Of a DNA stretch of 64,000 nucleotides, positions 1 through 9,046 are shown one piece after another. The notes under the pieces were generated by a model. The model did no database searches, was not told where the DNA came from, and saw only the letters and a list, made by a program, of their open reading frames with translations. Position 1 is the first letter of the stretch, and each line of letters begins with the position of its first letter. The DNA comes from UBA7330 sp965243485 (GTDB lineage Bacteria; Bacteroidota; Bacteroidia; Cytophagales; Cyclobacteriaceae). The translations under genes were made by a program, and so were the position numbers. The stretch spans positions 1,922,001 through 1,986,000 of the forward strand of contig CBDEVP010000001.1 of the NCBI GenBank assembly GCA_965243485.1. The letters run 5' to 3'.

Positions 1-608
1 TAGACTATCAGGCTGGTGATGTCGCAGGAGTGAAATCCGTGACGCTTGAATTTGATGGTCCACTGGCCTACGGCTATCTGAAATCTGAGAATGGGGTTCA
101 TCGCCTGGTGAGAATTTCCCCTTTTGACAGTGGCGGCCGGCGGCATACCTCATTTGCATCTGTGTATGTCTACCCGGTCGTGGATGACAGCATTGAGATT
201 GATATCAATCCGGCTGATGTGGAATTACATACTTCCCGATCAGGTGGCGCCGGTGGACAGAACGTCAACAAGGTGGAGACCAAAGTGCAGCTAACCCATA
301 AGCCTACTGGAATAGTGGTGGTCTGCCAGGTGGAGCGTTCGCAGCATGCGAATCGGGAGCGGGCCATGCAGATGCTGAAATCCCAATTGTACCAGATCGA
401 GGTGGAAAAGCGCAATGCAGAACGTGATAAGATCGAATCCGGAAAGATGAAAATCGACTTTGGCTCACAGATCAGGAATTATGTGCTGCATCCTTATAAG
501 CTGGTAAAAGATGCCAGAACAGGATATGAGCGGACCGACGTTCAGAATGTACTGGATGGGGATATCAATGATTTTATTAAGACGTTTTTGCTTCACCAAC
601 AGGAGTGA
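1..608 (+). CDS. prfB: Peptide chain release factor 2 (C-terminal part, 5' end outside window)
   Basis: RF2 recognises UGA and UAA stop codons and triggers peptide release at the ribosome. The reading frame is open from base 3, so the gene enters from the left edge; a GTG at base 30 is internal and not a start. The GGQ peptidyl-hydrolysis motif is encoded near bases 252-260, inside the segment SGGAGGQNVNK. The following region (VETKVQLTHKP, then a charged helix) and the end (YVLHPYKLVKD, then RTGYERTDV) fit RF2 better than RF1. The programmed-frameshift site, if present, would lie upstream of the window. Stop codon TGA at 606-608. A tandem heptamer repeat follows immediately. Confidence 0.95.
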   Translation, partial: DYQAGDVAGVKSVTLEFDGPLAYGYLKSENGVHRLVRISPFDSGGRRHTSFASVYVYPVVDDSIEIDINPADVELHTSRSGGAGGQNVNKVETKVQLTHKPTGIVVVCQVERSQHANRERAMQMLKSQLYQIEVEKRNAERDKIESGKMKIDFGSQIRNYVLHPYKLVKDARTGYERTDVQNVLDGDINDFIKTFLLHQQE

Positions 609-620
609 GGTTGTGCAGGA

Positions 621-683
621 GGCAGAAGGCAGGAAGTAGTAGGCAGTAGGCAGTAGGCAGTAGACAGTAAGCAGTAAGCTGGA
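621..683. repeat. Tandem heptanucleotide repeat, GGCAGTA-type
   Basis: About nine consecutive 7-base units run from 621 to 683. Three units (642-662) are perfect GGCAGTA copies and the flanking ones carry one to three changes. The array fills most of the gap between prfB and the MFS gene, ending about 30 bases before its ATG at 714. Such arrays can change length by slippage; a regulatory effect is inference only. Confidence 0.85.
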
Positions 684-713
684 TGAAGAAGGAAGCAGTA
701 CTTGTAAGAAATT

Positions 714-1883
714 ATGAACTTATTTACCAGGTATAGCAAGGGGTTTTGGCTGCTTTGTTTGAGCTCATTCCTGTTTTTTTCCTCCTTTACCATGGTGCTA
801 CCGGAGCTTCCTGATTACCTGGCGGGAATGGGAGGCGAGGAATACATTGGGCTGATCATTTCTCTTTTTACCTTAACAGCGGGGATTTCAAGACCTTTCA
901 GCGGAAAGCTCACCGACCGGTGGGGACGTATACCTGTAATGGTTTTTGGAGCAGTAGTAAGTGGGGTGGCAGCTTTACTTTATCCGATACTTACAACCAT
1001 TGCAGGATTCTTTTTGGTACGGCTATTCCATGGATTTTCAGCAGGATTTAAACCCACAGCGACCTCGGCTTATATCGCGGATATTGTAGATCCTAAAAAG
1101 AGGGGGGAAGCGCTGGGGATCAGCAGCTTCTTCGGAACCACTGGAATGGCAGCAGGGCCTGCTATCGGATCAACCATTTACCTGGAATTCGGGATTAATA
1201 ATCTTTTTTACCTGAGTTGCTTTTTTGCGATGCTCTCTGTGGCGATTCTGGCCGGCATGAAAGAAACGCTCCACGAAAGGGAAAGATTTAAATTTTCTTT
1301 ACTTAGGATCAACCGCTCAGACATTTTTGAACCGGCGGTTTTTGTTCCTTCCATTGTCATGATCCTGACTTGCTTTTCCTTTGGCACGGTATTGACACTA
1401 TCACCCGATTTCAGCACTTTTCTTGGTATCGAGAACAAGGGATTGTTCTTTTCAGTATTCACGGGTTCGTCGCTGATCGTAAGGGTCATCGGAGGAAGAT
1501 TGTCAGATCGGTTTGGCCGTGAGCGTATCCTTTGGTTCAGTACCATGATCCTGTTTATTAGCATGATGGTCATTGGTACAGCGCTTACTACTCCTCAGTT
1601 CTTTGTAGGGGCTTTTCTTTTTGGCATCGGCTATGGTCTGAATTCACCCACCATCTTTGCGTGGACCATCGATTTGAGTCCAGGGAAGGGAAGAGGTAAA
1701 GGTATTTCCACGCTTTTTATTTTCCTTGAGGTTGGGATCGGACTGGGCGCCCTGATCTCCGGAACCGCTTACCAGGGTGAGAGTGGAAGGTTCCCTCTTA
1801 TTTTTATTGTTGCAGGTTTATTTTCTCTCGTTGCCTTTGTTTTTCTGATGAGCAGAAGAAATAAACAACGGCAATATGCATGA
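714..1883 (+). CDS. MFS family transporter
   Basis: A 389-residue inner-membrane protein with about twelve hydrophobic segments, the usual size for a major facilitator. The motif-A signature appears in the first half (GKLTDRWGR, about residues 64-72) and again in the second half (GGRLSDRFGRE, about 260-270). That is the pseudo-symmetry expected of 6+6-helix MFS proteins. It resembles drug/proton antiporters of the DHA1 type, but the substrate cannot be read from the sequence. The ATG at 714 sits just downstream of a heptamer repeat array. It appears to be a single-gene unit followed by about 100 bases of non-coding sequence. Confidence 0.88.
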   Translation: MNLFTRYSKGFWLLCLSSFLFFSSFTMVLPELPDYLAGMGGEEYIGLIISLFTLTAGISRPFSGKLTDRWGRIPVMVFGAVVSGVAALLYPILTTIAGFFLVRLFHGFSAGFKPTATSAYIADIVDPKKRGEALGISSFFGTTGMAAGPAIGSTIYLEFGINNLFYLSCFFAMLSVAILAGMKETLHERERFKFSLLRINRSDIFEPAVFVPSIVMILTCFSFGTVLTLSPDFSTFLGIENKGLFFSVFTGSSLIVRVIGGRLSDRFGRERILWFSTMILFISMMVIGTALTTPQFFVGAFLFGIGYGLNSPTIFAWTIDLSPGKGRGKGISTLFIFLEVGIGLGALISGTAYQGESGRFPLIFIVAGLFSLVAFVFLMSRRNKQRQYA

Positions 1884-1991
1884 GATCATCTTTGTGCCTT
1901 ATATGTTGCTCCGGACATTCAGTTTGCCATCGATATACCCTGAACATAACTGCCCGGTTATTTGCTGGTATAATATTATTAAGTACTCCGG

Positions 1992-2885
1992 CTATTCTTT
2001 GTAATTGAAGCTTACCGTACCGAGTGCCACATCTACATTGAATGTTAACAGGTTTTCAGCGTGAGCAGAGTATGCCATGTTGACGTAAACGTTTTTCTCA
2101 ACCTGTTCGAATCCCTCAGGTAATCGGGCTCCACACAATGGAGAATCTTTAAGGGAGATGATGATAGGTACATCTTTGTTTGGGATGATTATATCAAGGT
2201 TTCCTGCACCGACGGAGGCTTTGACGTGACATGGATGTGCTATGGCCTTCTCAAGATCCAGTACGGCACTGCCAAACCCGATATTGGCAATAATATGTCT
2301 GGCATTAGCGAGCTCAAGGTGCTTTGAGGTAAAAGAGCCCATATCTACCTGGACTTTGAAAGTATCCATCTCGATCTTATTAGGACGAGCGTAGTTGTAA
2401 TTGACATTTATATCAGCTGTGCCTGACCTGAGGAAAAATTTATTGATGGATGCGCCGCTAAGATCAATATTGGCATTACCGATTCCATAATTAAGGTCGA
2501 GGTTATAGATTTTTTCGTCATCCAGATGGATCTTCCAGAAATTATTCTCTTCATTTCCCGATCTCATCATGGCAAATACCAATCCATCACTAAAGCTGGA
2601 AGACCGGTATTCCTCCAGGTCCAGGTCTACTTTACAGGTGTTTTTTTCTATGCGGAATTTAAAGGAAGGATTGATCTTCTCCAGGTCGGGATTACCATAA
2701 ATGACCAGGGGACTTTCCTCCAGCCCTGGTGAAGATTTCAGCAGGCAATTTCCCGAAGCACCATGCAGCGAAAAATCCACTGTATCATAAGGCACATTCT
2801 CGTTTATCGAATAGAATTTCTTAACCTGCCCCCAAACAACTGAAATGATCAGCACCGAAGCGACTGATAAAACCATTCTTAACAT
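1992..2885 (-). CDS. Exported protein with a repetitive beta-strand (toastrack/DUF4097-like) C-terminal region
   Basis: A 297-residue protein that begins with a signal peptide (MLRMVLSVASVLIISVVWGQ, cleavage near residue 20). The remainder is rich in alternating hydrophobic/polar residues with G/N turns (IDLSGASINKFFLRSGTADI, then VQVDMGSFTSKHLEL). This looks like the stacked beta strands of DUF4097/LiaF-type 'toastrack' domains, often found in cell-envelope stress proteins. No catalytic motif is visible. It lies upstream of, and in the same direction as, nothing obvious: dnaJ on the same strand ends 42 bases beyond its start. Family assignment is tentative. Confidence 0.6.
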   Translation of the reverse strand: MLRMVLSVASVLIISVVWGQVKKFYSINENVPYDTVDFSLHGASGNCLLKSSPGLEESPLVIYGNPDLEKINPSFKFRIEKNTCKVDLDLEEYRSSSFSDGLVFAMMRSGNEENNFWKIHLDDEKIYNLDLNYGIGNANIDLSGASINKFFLRSGTADINVNYNYARPNKIEMDTFKVQVDMGSFTSKHLELANARHIIANIGFGSAVLDLEKAIAHPCHVKASVGAGNLDIIIPNKDVPIIISLKDSPLCGARLPEGFEQVEKNVYVNMAYSAHAENLLTFNVDVALGTVSFNYKE

Positions 2886-2926
2886 GGTTTAAAATACGAA
2901 AAAACACGATTGAGGTTACCTAAATG

Positions 2927-4051
2927 TTAAGCCCCAAAGAACTCCCGCATATTTTCAAAGAAGCCTTTTTCGGTTTTAGATGGTTTCGGTTCAAAATTTT
3001 CCGAATCTCGCAGACTTTCCAGGATATTTGTTTCCTCTTTGGTCAGGGTTTTCGGTGTCCACACATTGACGTGGATCAGCTGGTCACCCACGCCATATCC
3101 GTCTACATCCCTGATGCCTTTTCCTCTGAGTCTGAGTATCTTACCGCTTTGGGTCCCTGAATCGATCTTAATTTTCGCTTTTCCGCTGATGGTTGGCACT
3201 TCTACTGTCGTACCAAGAGCTGCATCGATAAAGCTGATGAACAATTCATAGATCACATTGTTGCCATCCCTTTTCAGCTGCTCATCTTCCGTTTCCTCAA
3301 CGACAATCAAAAGGTCGCCGGGCACTCCGCCTGGTACTTCATTCCCTTTACCGGACATAGACAACTGCATGCCCTCAGCCACACCTTGCGGGATCTTAAT
3401 GGAAATGATCTCTTCTTTTCGGCTCATACCCATGCTGTCTGTGCCGCTACCTCTTTTATCTACCGTCTGGCCGGCTCCTCCACAGGCAGGACAGGTGGTG
3501 GTAGAGACCATCTGACCGAGCATGGTATTCATGACCTTTCGTACCTGTCCGGTACCATTGCAGGTGGAGCAATTCTTGAAGGTGGTATCCGGGTCTACTA
3601 CCAGTCTATTGACCTTGATCTTTTTTTCTACGCCCTCGGCAATCTCCCGGAGTGTAAGTTTCAGTTTGATCCTGAGGTTGGTACCTTTTCTGGTCCTTCT
3701 TCCACCGCTCCGGCCACCGCCGAAGAAACTGTCGAAAGGGCTGCCTCCTCCGCTGCCGAAGATATCTCCAAACTGGCTGAAGATATCCTCCATATTCATT
3801 CCTCCGCCGCTGAATCCTCCGGATCCACCTAATCCCTGGTGACCAAACTGATCATAGCGTTGTCTTTTTTCATCATTGCTGAGCACCTCATAGGCTTCCG
3901 CCGCTTCTTTGAATTTATCCTCAGCTTCTTTGTCGTCCGGATTTTTGTCAGGATGGTATTTGATGGCCATCTTTCGATAGGCCTTTTTGATCTCATCCTT
4001 TGAGGCAGATTTAGTTACCCCCAGCACATCGTAATAATCTCTTTTTGCCAT
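2927..4051 (-). CDS. dnaJ: Chaperone protein DnaJ with only two zinc-finger motifs
   Basis: Hsp40 co-chaperone that delivers unfolded substrates to DnaK and stimulates its ATPase. The 374-residue protein has the J domain with HPD at residues 33-35, a G/F-rich linker (about 72-118), a cysteine region and the C-terminal substrate-binding domains. Only two CxxCxGxG motifs are seen, CSTCNGTG at 161-168 and CPACGGAG at 187-194, where textbook DnaJ has four. By spacing they correspond to the inner pair (motifs 2 and 3, zinc centre II). The start ATG overlaps the grpE stop in a TAATG arrangement, so the two genes are translationally coupled. Confidence 0.96.
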   Translation of the reverse strand: MAKRDYYDVLGVTKSASKDEIKKAYRKMAIKYHPDKNPDDKEAEDKFKEAAEAYEVLSNDEKRQRYDQFGHQGLGGSGGFSGGGMNMEDIFSQFGDIFGSGGGSPFDSFFGGGRSGGRRTRKGTNLRIKLKLTLREIAEGVEKKIKVNRLVVDPDTTFKNCSTCNGTGQVRKVMNTMLGQMVSTTTCPACGGAGQTVDKRGSGTDSMGMSRKEEIISIKIPQGVAEGMQLSMSGKGNEVPGGVPGDLLIVVEETEDEQLKRDGNNVIYELFISFIDAALGTTVEVPTISGKAKIKIDSGTQSGKILRLRGKGIRDVDGYGVGDQLIHVNVWTPKTLTKEETNILESLRDSENFEPKPSKTEKGFFENMREFFGA

Positions 4052-4644
4052 TATGCTTTAGCCCCGGTTACCACTTTTGCAAATCTTACGACCTTATCGT
4101 TCAGGGTGTAGCCATTTTCTATGACATCGACTACTTTACCTTCCAGCTTTTTTCCTGCCGGAGTTTGTGTAATAGCTTCCTGGAATTCAGGGTCGAATCT
4201 ATCTCCTTTTTTAATGTCTAATTTTTTGAGTCCTTTCTGGTCAAGGATCTTTCTGAATTTGTGCTGGATAATTTCCAGCCCTTCTTTGGCGGCATCGGAC
4301 TCTTTTTCTGATTTATTTTCCAACGACTTGAAAGCTCTTTCGAAATCATCCAAAACCGGAAGCAAGTCAACGATTAGATCTTTGGTCGCAGAACCAATCA
4401 GATCGATCCTTTCTTTGGCTGTCCTACGACGGAAGTTTTCAAATTCAGAATAAAGCCTCAGGTATTTATCCCTGGATTCTTCCAATTCTGCCTTCAATTG
4501 TTCCTTTTCATCTATTTCCGTTTCTTCTTCCAGGCTTTCCTCGTCTGAGGAGTCCTTTTGGGCCTCAGCCTGATCTACAGCATCTTCTTTTTCCTGTTCT
4601 TCCTTTTTGCTTTCGATGTTTTCTTCCACTTTTTCGTTTTGCAT
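4051..4644 (-). CDS. grpE: Nucleotide exchange factor GrpE
   Basis: GrpE releases ADP from DnaK and resets the Hsp70 cycle. The 197-residue protein starts with a very acidic, Glu-rich segment of about 55 residues. The conserved core follows, including YLRLYSEFENFRRRTAKER in the long helix, LLPVLDDFERA, and the beta-wing region ending in ENGYTLNDKVVRFAKVVV-like sequence (VRFAKVVTGAKA here). It is the first gene of a grpE-dnaJ operon; its TAA overlaps the dnaJ ATG by one base. dnaK is not in the window. No CIRCE-type inverted repeat was found in the 115-base gap upstream. Confidence 0.96.
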   Translation of the reverse strand: MQNEKVEENIESKKEEQEKEDAVDQAEAQKDSSDEESLEEETEIDEKEQLKAELEESRDKYLRLYSEFENFRRRTAKERIDLIGSATKDLIVDLLPVLDDFERAFKSLENKSEKESDAAKEGLEIIQHKFRKILDQKGLKKLDIKKGDRFDPEFQEAITQTPAGKKLEGKVVDVIENGYTLNDKVVRFAKVVTGAKA

Positions 4645-4759
4645 CTCTGGTCAAACTTTTAACTGTTTTAACTCGTCAATTTCTTTGCCAAACCCAGGGA
4701 AGCTGACAAGATGACAGATTCAAGGTGCTTATCCTGATCAACATTGTGCGAAATATGGC

Positions 4760-5749
4760 TTAATTCCGGTTCACTGCCTCCCAGATCTTATCCTTCAATT
4801 CCACCAGTCCTTTTTTAGAAATACTCGATATGAACACGTGTGGAATTCCTTTGATCTCTTTTTCCATCTCTTTTTGTAATTCATCATCAAGAAGATCTGC
4901 TTTTGTAATGGCTAACAATCGCTGTTTATCCATGAGTTCCGGGTTATGCTCTTTAAGCTCCTTTAATAGTATCTCATACTCCTTCATGATATCGCCGGTA
5001 TCGCATGGTACCATAAACAACAAAACCGAATTCCTTTCAATATGTCTTAAAAATCTAAGGCCAAGACCCCTGCCTTCCGAGGCGCCTTCAATGATGCCGG
5101 GGATGTCGGCCACTACAAACGATCTGTCGTCCCGGTAGAGAACCACTCCAAGGTTTGGTGTGAGTGTGGTAAATGGATAATCTCCGATTTCAGGTTTTGC
5201 CGCTGAAATGACTGAGAGAAAGGTGGACTTACCGGCATTCGGAAAACCAACAAGCCCAACGTCCGCAAGCATTTTCAATTCGAGAATGATCCATTTTTCT
5301 TCTCCGGGTATGCCGGGCTGAGCATATCTTGGCGCCTGCTGTGTGGAAGATTTAAAATGCACATTACCCAGACCACCCCGGCCACCGGTCAGCAGGATCT
5401 CGGATTGTCCATCTTCAAGGATCTCTATGAGCTGCTCCCCGGATTCTTCATCCCTGGCAATCGTACCGATGGGTACCTCCAGGATGGTGTCTTCTCCATT
5501 GGCACCTGTACGCATCTGGCCCTCGCCCGGACCGCCATTTTTGGCGCTGATGTGCTTCCTGTATTTGAGGTGAAGAAGGGTCCATAGCTGGGCATTCCCC
5601 CTAAGGATGACATGGCCTCCCCTGCCGCCATCTCCACCATCAGGGCCGCCCTTCGGCACATATTTTTCTCTCCTGAAATGGGATGATCCGGCTCCGCCAT
5701 TGCCGGACTTCGCATAGAATTTTACATAATCAATGAAATTTGATTCCAT
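4760..5749 (-). CDS. obgE: GTPase Obg/CgtA
   Basis: Ribosome-associated GTPase involved in large-subunit assembly and stress response. The 329-residue protein has the glycine-rich Obg fold at residues 1-158 (GNGGAGSSHFRREKYVPKGG near 17-36). It is followed by the G domain with G1 GFPNAGKS (about 168-175), G3 DIPG (about 215-218) and G4 TKAD. It lacks the C-terminal extension of some Obg proteins and ends soon after the SSISKKGL motif. The ATG at 5749 overlaps the adk stop by one base, giving an adk-obgE operon, an arrangement common in Bacteroidota. Confidence 0.97.
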   Translation of the reverse strand: MESNFIDYVKFYAKSGNGGAGSSHFRREKYVPKGGPDGGDGGRGGHVILRGNAQLWTLLHLKYRKHISAKNGGPGEGQMRTGANGEDTILEVPIGTIARDEESGEQLIEILEDGQSEILLTGGRGGLGNVHFKSSTQQAPRYAQPGIPGEEKWIILELKMLADVGLVGFPNAGKSTFLSVISAAKPEIGDYPFTTLTPNLGVVLYRDDRSFVVADIPGIIEGASEGRGLGLRFLRHIERNSVLLFMVPCDTGDIMKEYEILLKELKEHNPELMDKQRLLAITKADLLDDELQKEMEKEIKGIPHVFISSISKKGLVELKDKIWEAVNRN

Positions 5750-6324
5750 TATTTGTAGCGATCTACCACGCTGCAGATCTCATCAAAGATCCCATCAATG
5801 GTGCCGACACCATGTATGCCGTGGAACTTTGACTGCTCCTGGTAATATTTGGCTACCGGGGTGGTCTCCTTCTGGTATACCTGTATGCGGTGAGCGATCT
5901 TATCATCGTCCTGGTCATCTACCCTGCCGGAGGTCTTTGCTCTTTCCTTGATCCTTTTTCTCAATTCATCTTCAGGTACTTCCAGCGAAACCATCAGAGA
6001 GATCGATAGCTCGTGGTCTTTTAGCATTTTATCCAGAGACGTTGCCTGTGCGACTGTCCGTGGAAACCCATCGAAAATAAAGCCATGCCCTTTCAGGTGA
6101 TCCTTGATCTTATCTTCCACCATCCCGATCACCACTTCATCAGGTACAAGGTTTCCTTTGTCCATGTATTGCTGTGCCAGCTTTCCAAGGTCTGTACCTT
6201 CGCTCAGGTGTTTTCTGAAGAGATCACCGGTGGATATATGGGTCAACTTGTATTTTTTGATCAGGTTTTCACTTTGAGTGCCCTTACCAGCACCCGGAGG
6301 ACCAAATAAAACGATATTTAACAT
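5749..6324 (-). CDS. adk: Adenylate kinase (short-LID type)
   Basis: Catalyses ATP + AMP = 2 ADP in the cytoplasm. The 191-residue protein has the P-loop GPPGAGKGT at residues 8-16, the AMP-binding segment (THISTGDLFR) and FDGFPRTVAQA. At the LID position there is only a short segment (GRVDDQDDDK) without the four-cysteine zinc site of long-type bacterial enzymes, so this is the short form. It is the first gene of the adk-obgE pair with a one-base stop/start overlap. hpt, which often precedes adk in this phylum, is not adjacent. Confidence 0.96.
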   Translation of the reverse strand: MLNIVLFGPPGAGKGTQSENLIKKYKLTHISTGDLFRKHLSEGTDLGKLAQQYMDKGNLVPDEVVIGMVEDKIKDHLKGHGFIFDGFPRTVAQATSLDKMLKDHELSISLMVSLEVPEDELRKRIKERAKTSGRVDDQDDDKIAHRIQVYQKETTPVAKYYQEQSKFHGIHGVGTIDGIFDEICSVVDRYK

Positions 6325-6382
6325 GTTGTGTGAATTTGGTTTAAATATACAAAAGTCATTTTCTGCGGTGGTCTGCCCAATG

Positions 6383-7294
6383 CTAAAGTCTTGGTATGAG
6401 ATAATTGTACATGTCGATCATGGCCTGAACGTCCGCAATGTGTACTTTCTCTTTGGGCGAATGTGTATTTGATTCCGGAGCTCCGATAAAACACCAGTCC
6501 ACCGGATATGGGGATTGGTGGATCTCCCGGCCATCGCTGGAGCCTGCTCCCTCCACTTCCAATTGAAAAGGTACTCCCGAATCCCCGGTGATAGCCAATA
6601 TGCTATCGATAAATTTCTTTCTTGGGATATTACGGTCCCTCAGAGAAACTACCACCCCGTCACCGTGATCTACCCCATCCGTCACCCAAGTGATGTCTGA
6701 GATCAGGGCCTGCCTGATCTGATATTTTTCGTAAAGAATTTTAATCAGCGGAGGCACGCTGCCACCCCCATGTTCTTCATAGCAACTAAATACTATCGCC
6801 ACATCATTGACAGTTTCAGCCACTTTTAAAGCACTGTACATCCCCAGCCGGTTATCTAGAAACGTTCCTTCAATGAAATCATTACTTTCTTTGAGTGTGG
6901 GTTTAAATATGAGCGTGGTCCCTCTGTCAACCGCTCTTGGGAAATCGTGAAATAACCGGTTCTCATCATCCACCTTCAGCTTACATTCAATCGGCCCGAG
7001 TGAGTCTTCTCCTGTAAGAACGATCCCGTTCTCTGCATGTGGGCCCCCGATAGCAACCAGCTGATTTTCGTACCTGGTAGTAAAACCAACAGAATCCATA
7101 TGAGCAAAGATGGCGGTCCTGGGCTTGCCAAATATCAGGATCAGTGAGTCGTGGATCTCATCTCCGGCGATGAGTTTGGGTTTTGTTGCCCAATGCTTCG
7201 ATTCCTCTTTTACATATTGAAGGAGGAATTCTTTCATCCGGAACTCGCTGCCCGACGGAGCATGAATATTGATCAACTGCTTGAGAAGTTTCAT
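6383..7294 (-). CDS. M42-family zinc aminopeptidase/deblocking peptidase
   Basis: A 303-residue co-catalytic metallopeptidase expected to remove N-terminal residues from peptides in the cytoplasm (no signal peptide). The metal-ligand pattern of clan MH can be followed: HMD at 65-67, D147 in LDNRLG, the general-base pair EE at 173-174 in CYEEHGG, D200 in SDITW and H278 in NTHSPKE. The latter together with EEHGGGS favours M42 over M20. The protein is somewhat shorter than typical M42 enzymes (about 340-360), mainly in the inserted domain. It is monocistronic and lies 58 bases upstream of adk on the same strand. Confidence 0.88.
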   Translation of the reverse strand: MKLLKQLINIHAPSGSEFRMKEFLLQYVKEESKHWATKPKLIAGDEIHDSLILIFGKPRTAIFAHMDSVGFTTRYENQLVAIGGPHAENGIVLTGEDSLGPIECKLKVDDENRLFHDFPRAVDRGTTLIFKPTLKESNDFIEGTFLDNRLGMYSALKVAETVNDVAIVFSCYEEHGGGSVPPLIKILYEKYQIRQALISDITWVTDGVDHGDGVVVSLRDRNIPRKKFIDSILAITGDSGVPFQLEVEGAGSSDGREIHQSPYPVDWCFIGAPESNTHSPKEKVHIADVQAMIDMYNYLIPRL

Positions 7295-7496
7295 CTGCTT
7301 GAATGGATTTGTTGGTCAGATGTATATCCGGGTATACAAATAATCATTTTCGCGTATGCTTTTCTTTCATAATGTCCGGTTTCCTCTCAATTTTTGTCTG
7401 TTCATCACCTATGGGCGGTAGATATTTAAAAAGGAAGCAAAGTTAACTTCTGTATGCCTACCTAATCCTGAGAATTACGTATAATTATTCCGATTT

Positions 7497-7955
7497 ATGG
7501 CTGAAATCATTAAATATTTATCAGTCTATGCGCTATCCGGATTCAAATTCATCTTTGGTCCGGCCATGGGAGCGGCATATGGGTTTTCCATTTTTGTGAC
7601 TGGCGTACTGACTACACTGGGCATGATGTCCACAGTCTATATCATTAGCTATTTTGGCCCCCAAATCCGGGGAATTATCGGAAAAATCACAGGAAAGCGG
7701 AAGAAGGAAAATAACTTCACCCCCGGCAGAAGGCGGTTTGTAAAGATCTGGAGAAAATATGGGATCCAGGGAATTGCCTTTCTAACCCCGCTATTACTTA
7801 CTCCGCCAGGTGGCGCTTTTTTTGCCAATGCCATGGGGGTTCAAAGAAATGAGATATTTAAGTGGATGTGGATATTCGGCACATTCTGGGCCTTTGTCCT
7901 TTCTGCTATGGTGAGGTATGCCACCGAGTTTTTTAAGGATCTCAACATTCTCTAG
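7497..7955 (+). CDS. Small integral membrane protein of unknown function
   Basis: A 152-residue protein with three to four hydrophobic segments (about residues 5-35, 38-55, 93-112 and 122-142) and a basic loop (GKRKKENNFTPGRRR) after the second. It resembles small DedA/SNARE-like or 'small multidrug export' membrane proteins in layout (…FLTPLLLTPPGGAFFAN…), but I do not recognise it with certainty. Start ATG at 7497. It stands alone, 55 bases upstream of hemE. Confidence 0.65.
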   Translation: MAEIIKYLSVYALSGFKFIFGPAMGAAYGFSIFVTGVLTTLGMMSTVYIISYFGPQIRGIIGKITGKRKKENNFTPGRRRFVKIWRKYGIQGIAFLTPLLLTPPGGAFFANAMGVQRNEIFKWMWIFGTFWAFVLSAMVRYATEFFKDLNIL

Positions 7956-7997
7956 TTAAAAAAACCAGCCTTTCAAACTTACCATCCTGTGGATAGT

Positions 7998-8005
7998 TAT
8001 TTTTG
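7998..8005 (+). promoter_or_regulatory. Possible -7 box (TATTTTTG) just before hemE
   Basis: The octamer matches the Bacteroidota -7 consensus TAnnTTTG and ends five bases before the hemE ATG. No convincing -33 TTTG was found 19-21 bases upstream. If it is a true promoter, the transcript would be nearly leaderless. Confidence 0.3.
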
Positions 8006-8010
8006 CAGCT

Positions 8011-9045
8011 ATGCAAATCAAGAATGATCTCGTGCTGAGAGCGGCAAGAGGAGAACAGGTAGAAAGGACCCCGGTCTGGCTGATGCGGCAGGCTGGCAGG
8101 ATCCTCAAAGAGTACCGGGATGTCAGAAATCGCTTAAGCGGATTTAAAGAGCTGGTGGAAACACCCGAGCTGGCGGCGGAAGTAACCATGCAGCCGGTGG
8201 ATATCCTGGGTGTGGACGCTGCCATCATCTTTTCTGATATTCTTGTTATTCCGGAAGCCATGGGCCTTAAATATGAGATGATTGAAAAAAAGGGACCCTT
8301 TTTTCCTTCAACCATCCAATCAACAAGAGATATTGACAGATTAAAGGTTTCAGAAGCTGATGATCTCAGCTATACGCTTGATGCCATTGCCATCACAAAA
8401 AAAGCGTTGAACAACAGCGTCCCGCTCATAGGATTTGCAGGAGCTCCATGGACCATTTTTTCTTATATGGTAGAAGGCCATGGAAGTAAGACCTTCTCCA
8501 GGGCAAGAAGAATGCTATACCAGGAACCTATGGTATCTCATCTGTTGCTACAGAAGATCACGGATAGTACCATCAATTATTTAAAAGGGCAGATTGCTGC
8601 CGGTGCGGACATGGTCCAGATCTTTGATTCATGGGCTGGGATGTTGCCACGTGAACATTACCGGGAATATTCACTCAGGTATATTCAGCAGATCTGCGAT
8701 GCGATCACTGAAGTACCTGTGACTGTCTTTGCCAAAGGTGCTTTTTTCGCTTTCGAAGATATGAATGAGTTGGCCTGCAGGACGATCGGATTAGACTGGA
8801 ACATGAGTATTGAGGAGGCCAAAAGGGTATTTCCCCACAAAACTTTACAGGGGAATCTCGACCCTTGCGTGCTTTATGCCACACCTGAGAAAATTGAAGA
8901 GGAGACCCAAAAAATGCTGGGCAGGTTCAATGGCCATCCCCACATCGCCAATCTGGGCCACGGGGTATATCCCGACACCCCTCCTGAAAATGTAAAATAT
9001 TTTGTAGATACGGTCAAAAGTGCCAGGCTTATTCCCAGCCGTTGA
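8011..9045 (+). CDS. hemE: Uroporphyrinogen decarboxylase
   Basis: Converts uroporphyrinogen III to coproporphyrinogen III in haem synthesis. The 344-residue protein shows the N-terminal signature PVWLMRQAGRILKEYR (about residues 21-36), the active-site segment around DILGVDAAIIFSDIL with its essential Asp, GFAGAPWTIFSYM, and the C-terminal GNLDPCVLY and LGHGVYPDTPPENV motifs. Length is normal. ATG at 8011 is preceded by a TATTTTTG box. It converges with the heptose kinase gene, leaving one base between the two stop codons. No other haem genes are in the window. Confidence 0.97.
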   Translation: MQIKNDLVLRAARGEQVERTPVWLMRQAGRILKEYRDVRNRLSGFKELVETPELAAEVTMQPVDILGVDAAIIFSDILVIPEAMGLKYEMIEKKGPFFPSTIQSTRDIDRLKVSEADDLSYTLDAIAITKKALNNSVPLIGFAGAPWTIFSYMVEGHGSKTFSRARRMLYQEPMVSHLLLQKITDSTINYLKGQIAAGADMVQIFDSWAGMLPREHYREYSLRYIQQICDAITEVPVTVFAKGAFFAFEDMNELACRTIGLDWNMSIEEAKRVFPHKTLQGNLDPCVLYATPEKIEEETQKMLGRFNGHPHIANLGHGVYPDTPPENVKYFVDTVKSARLIPSR

Positions 9046-9046
9046 A

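Noticed and set aside
3386..3832. 148-residue plus-strand ORF opposite dnaJ
   Set aside because: It lies wholly within the well-supported dnaJ gene on the other strand and has the low-complexity composition of a shadow frame.
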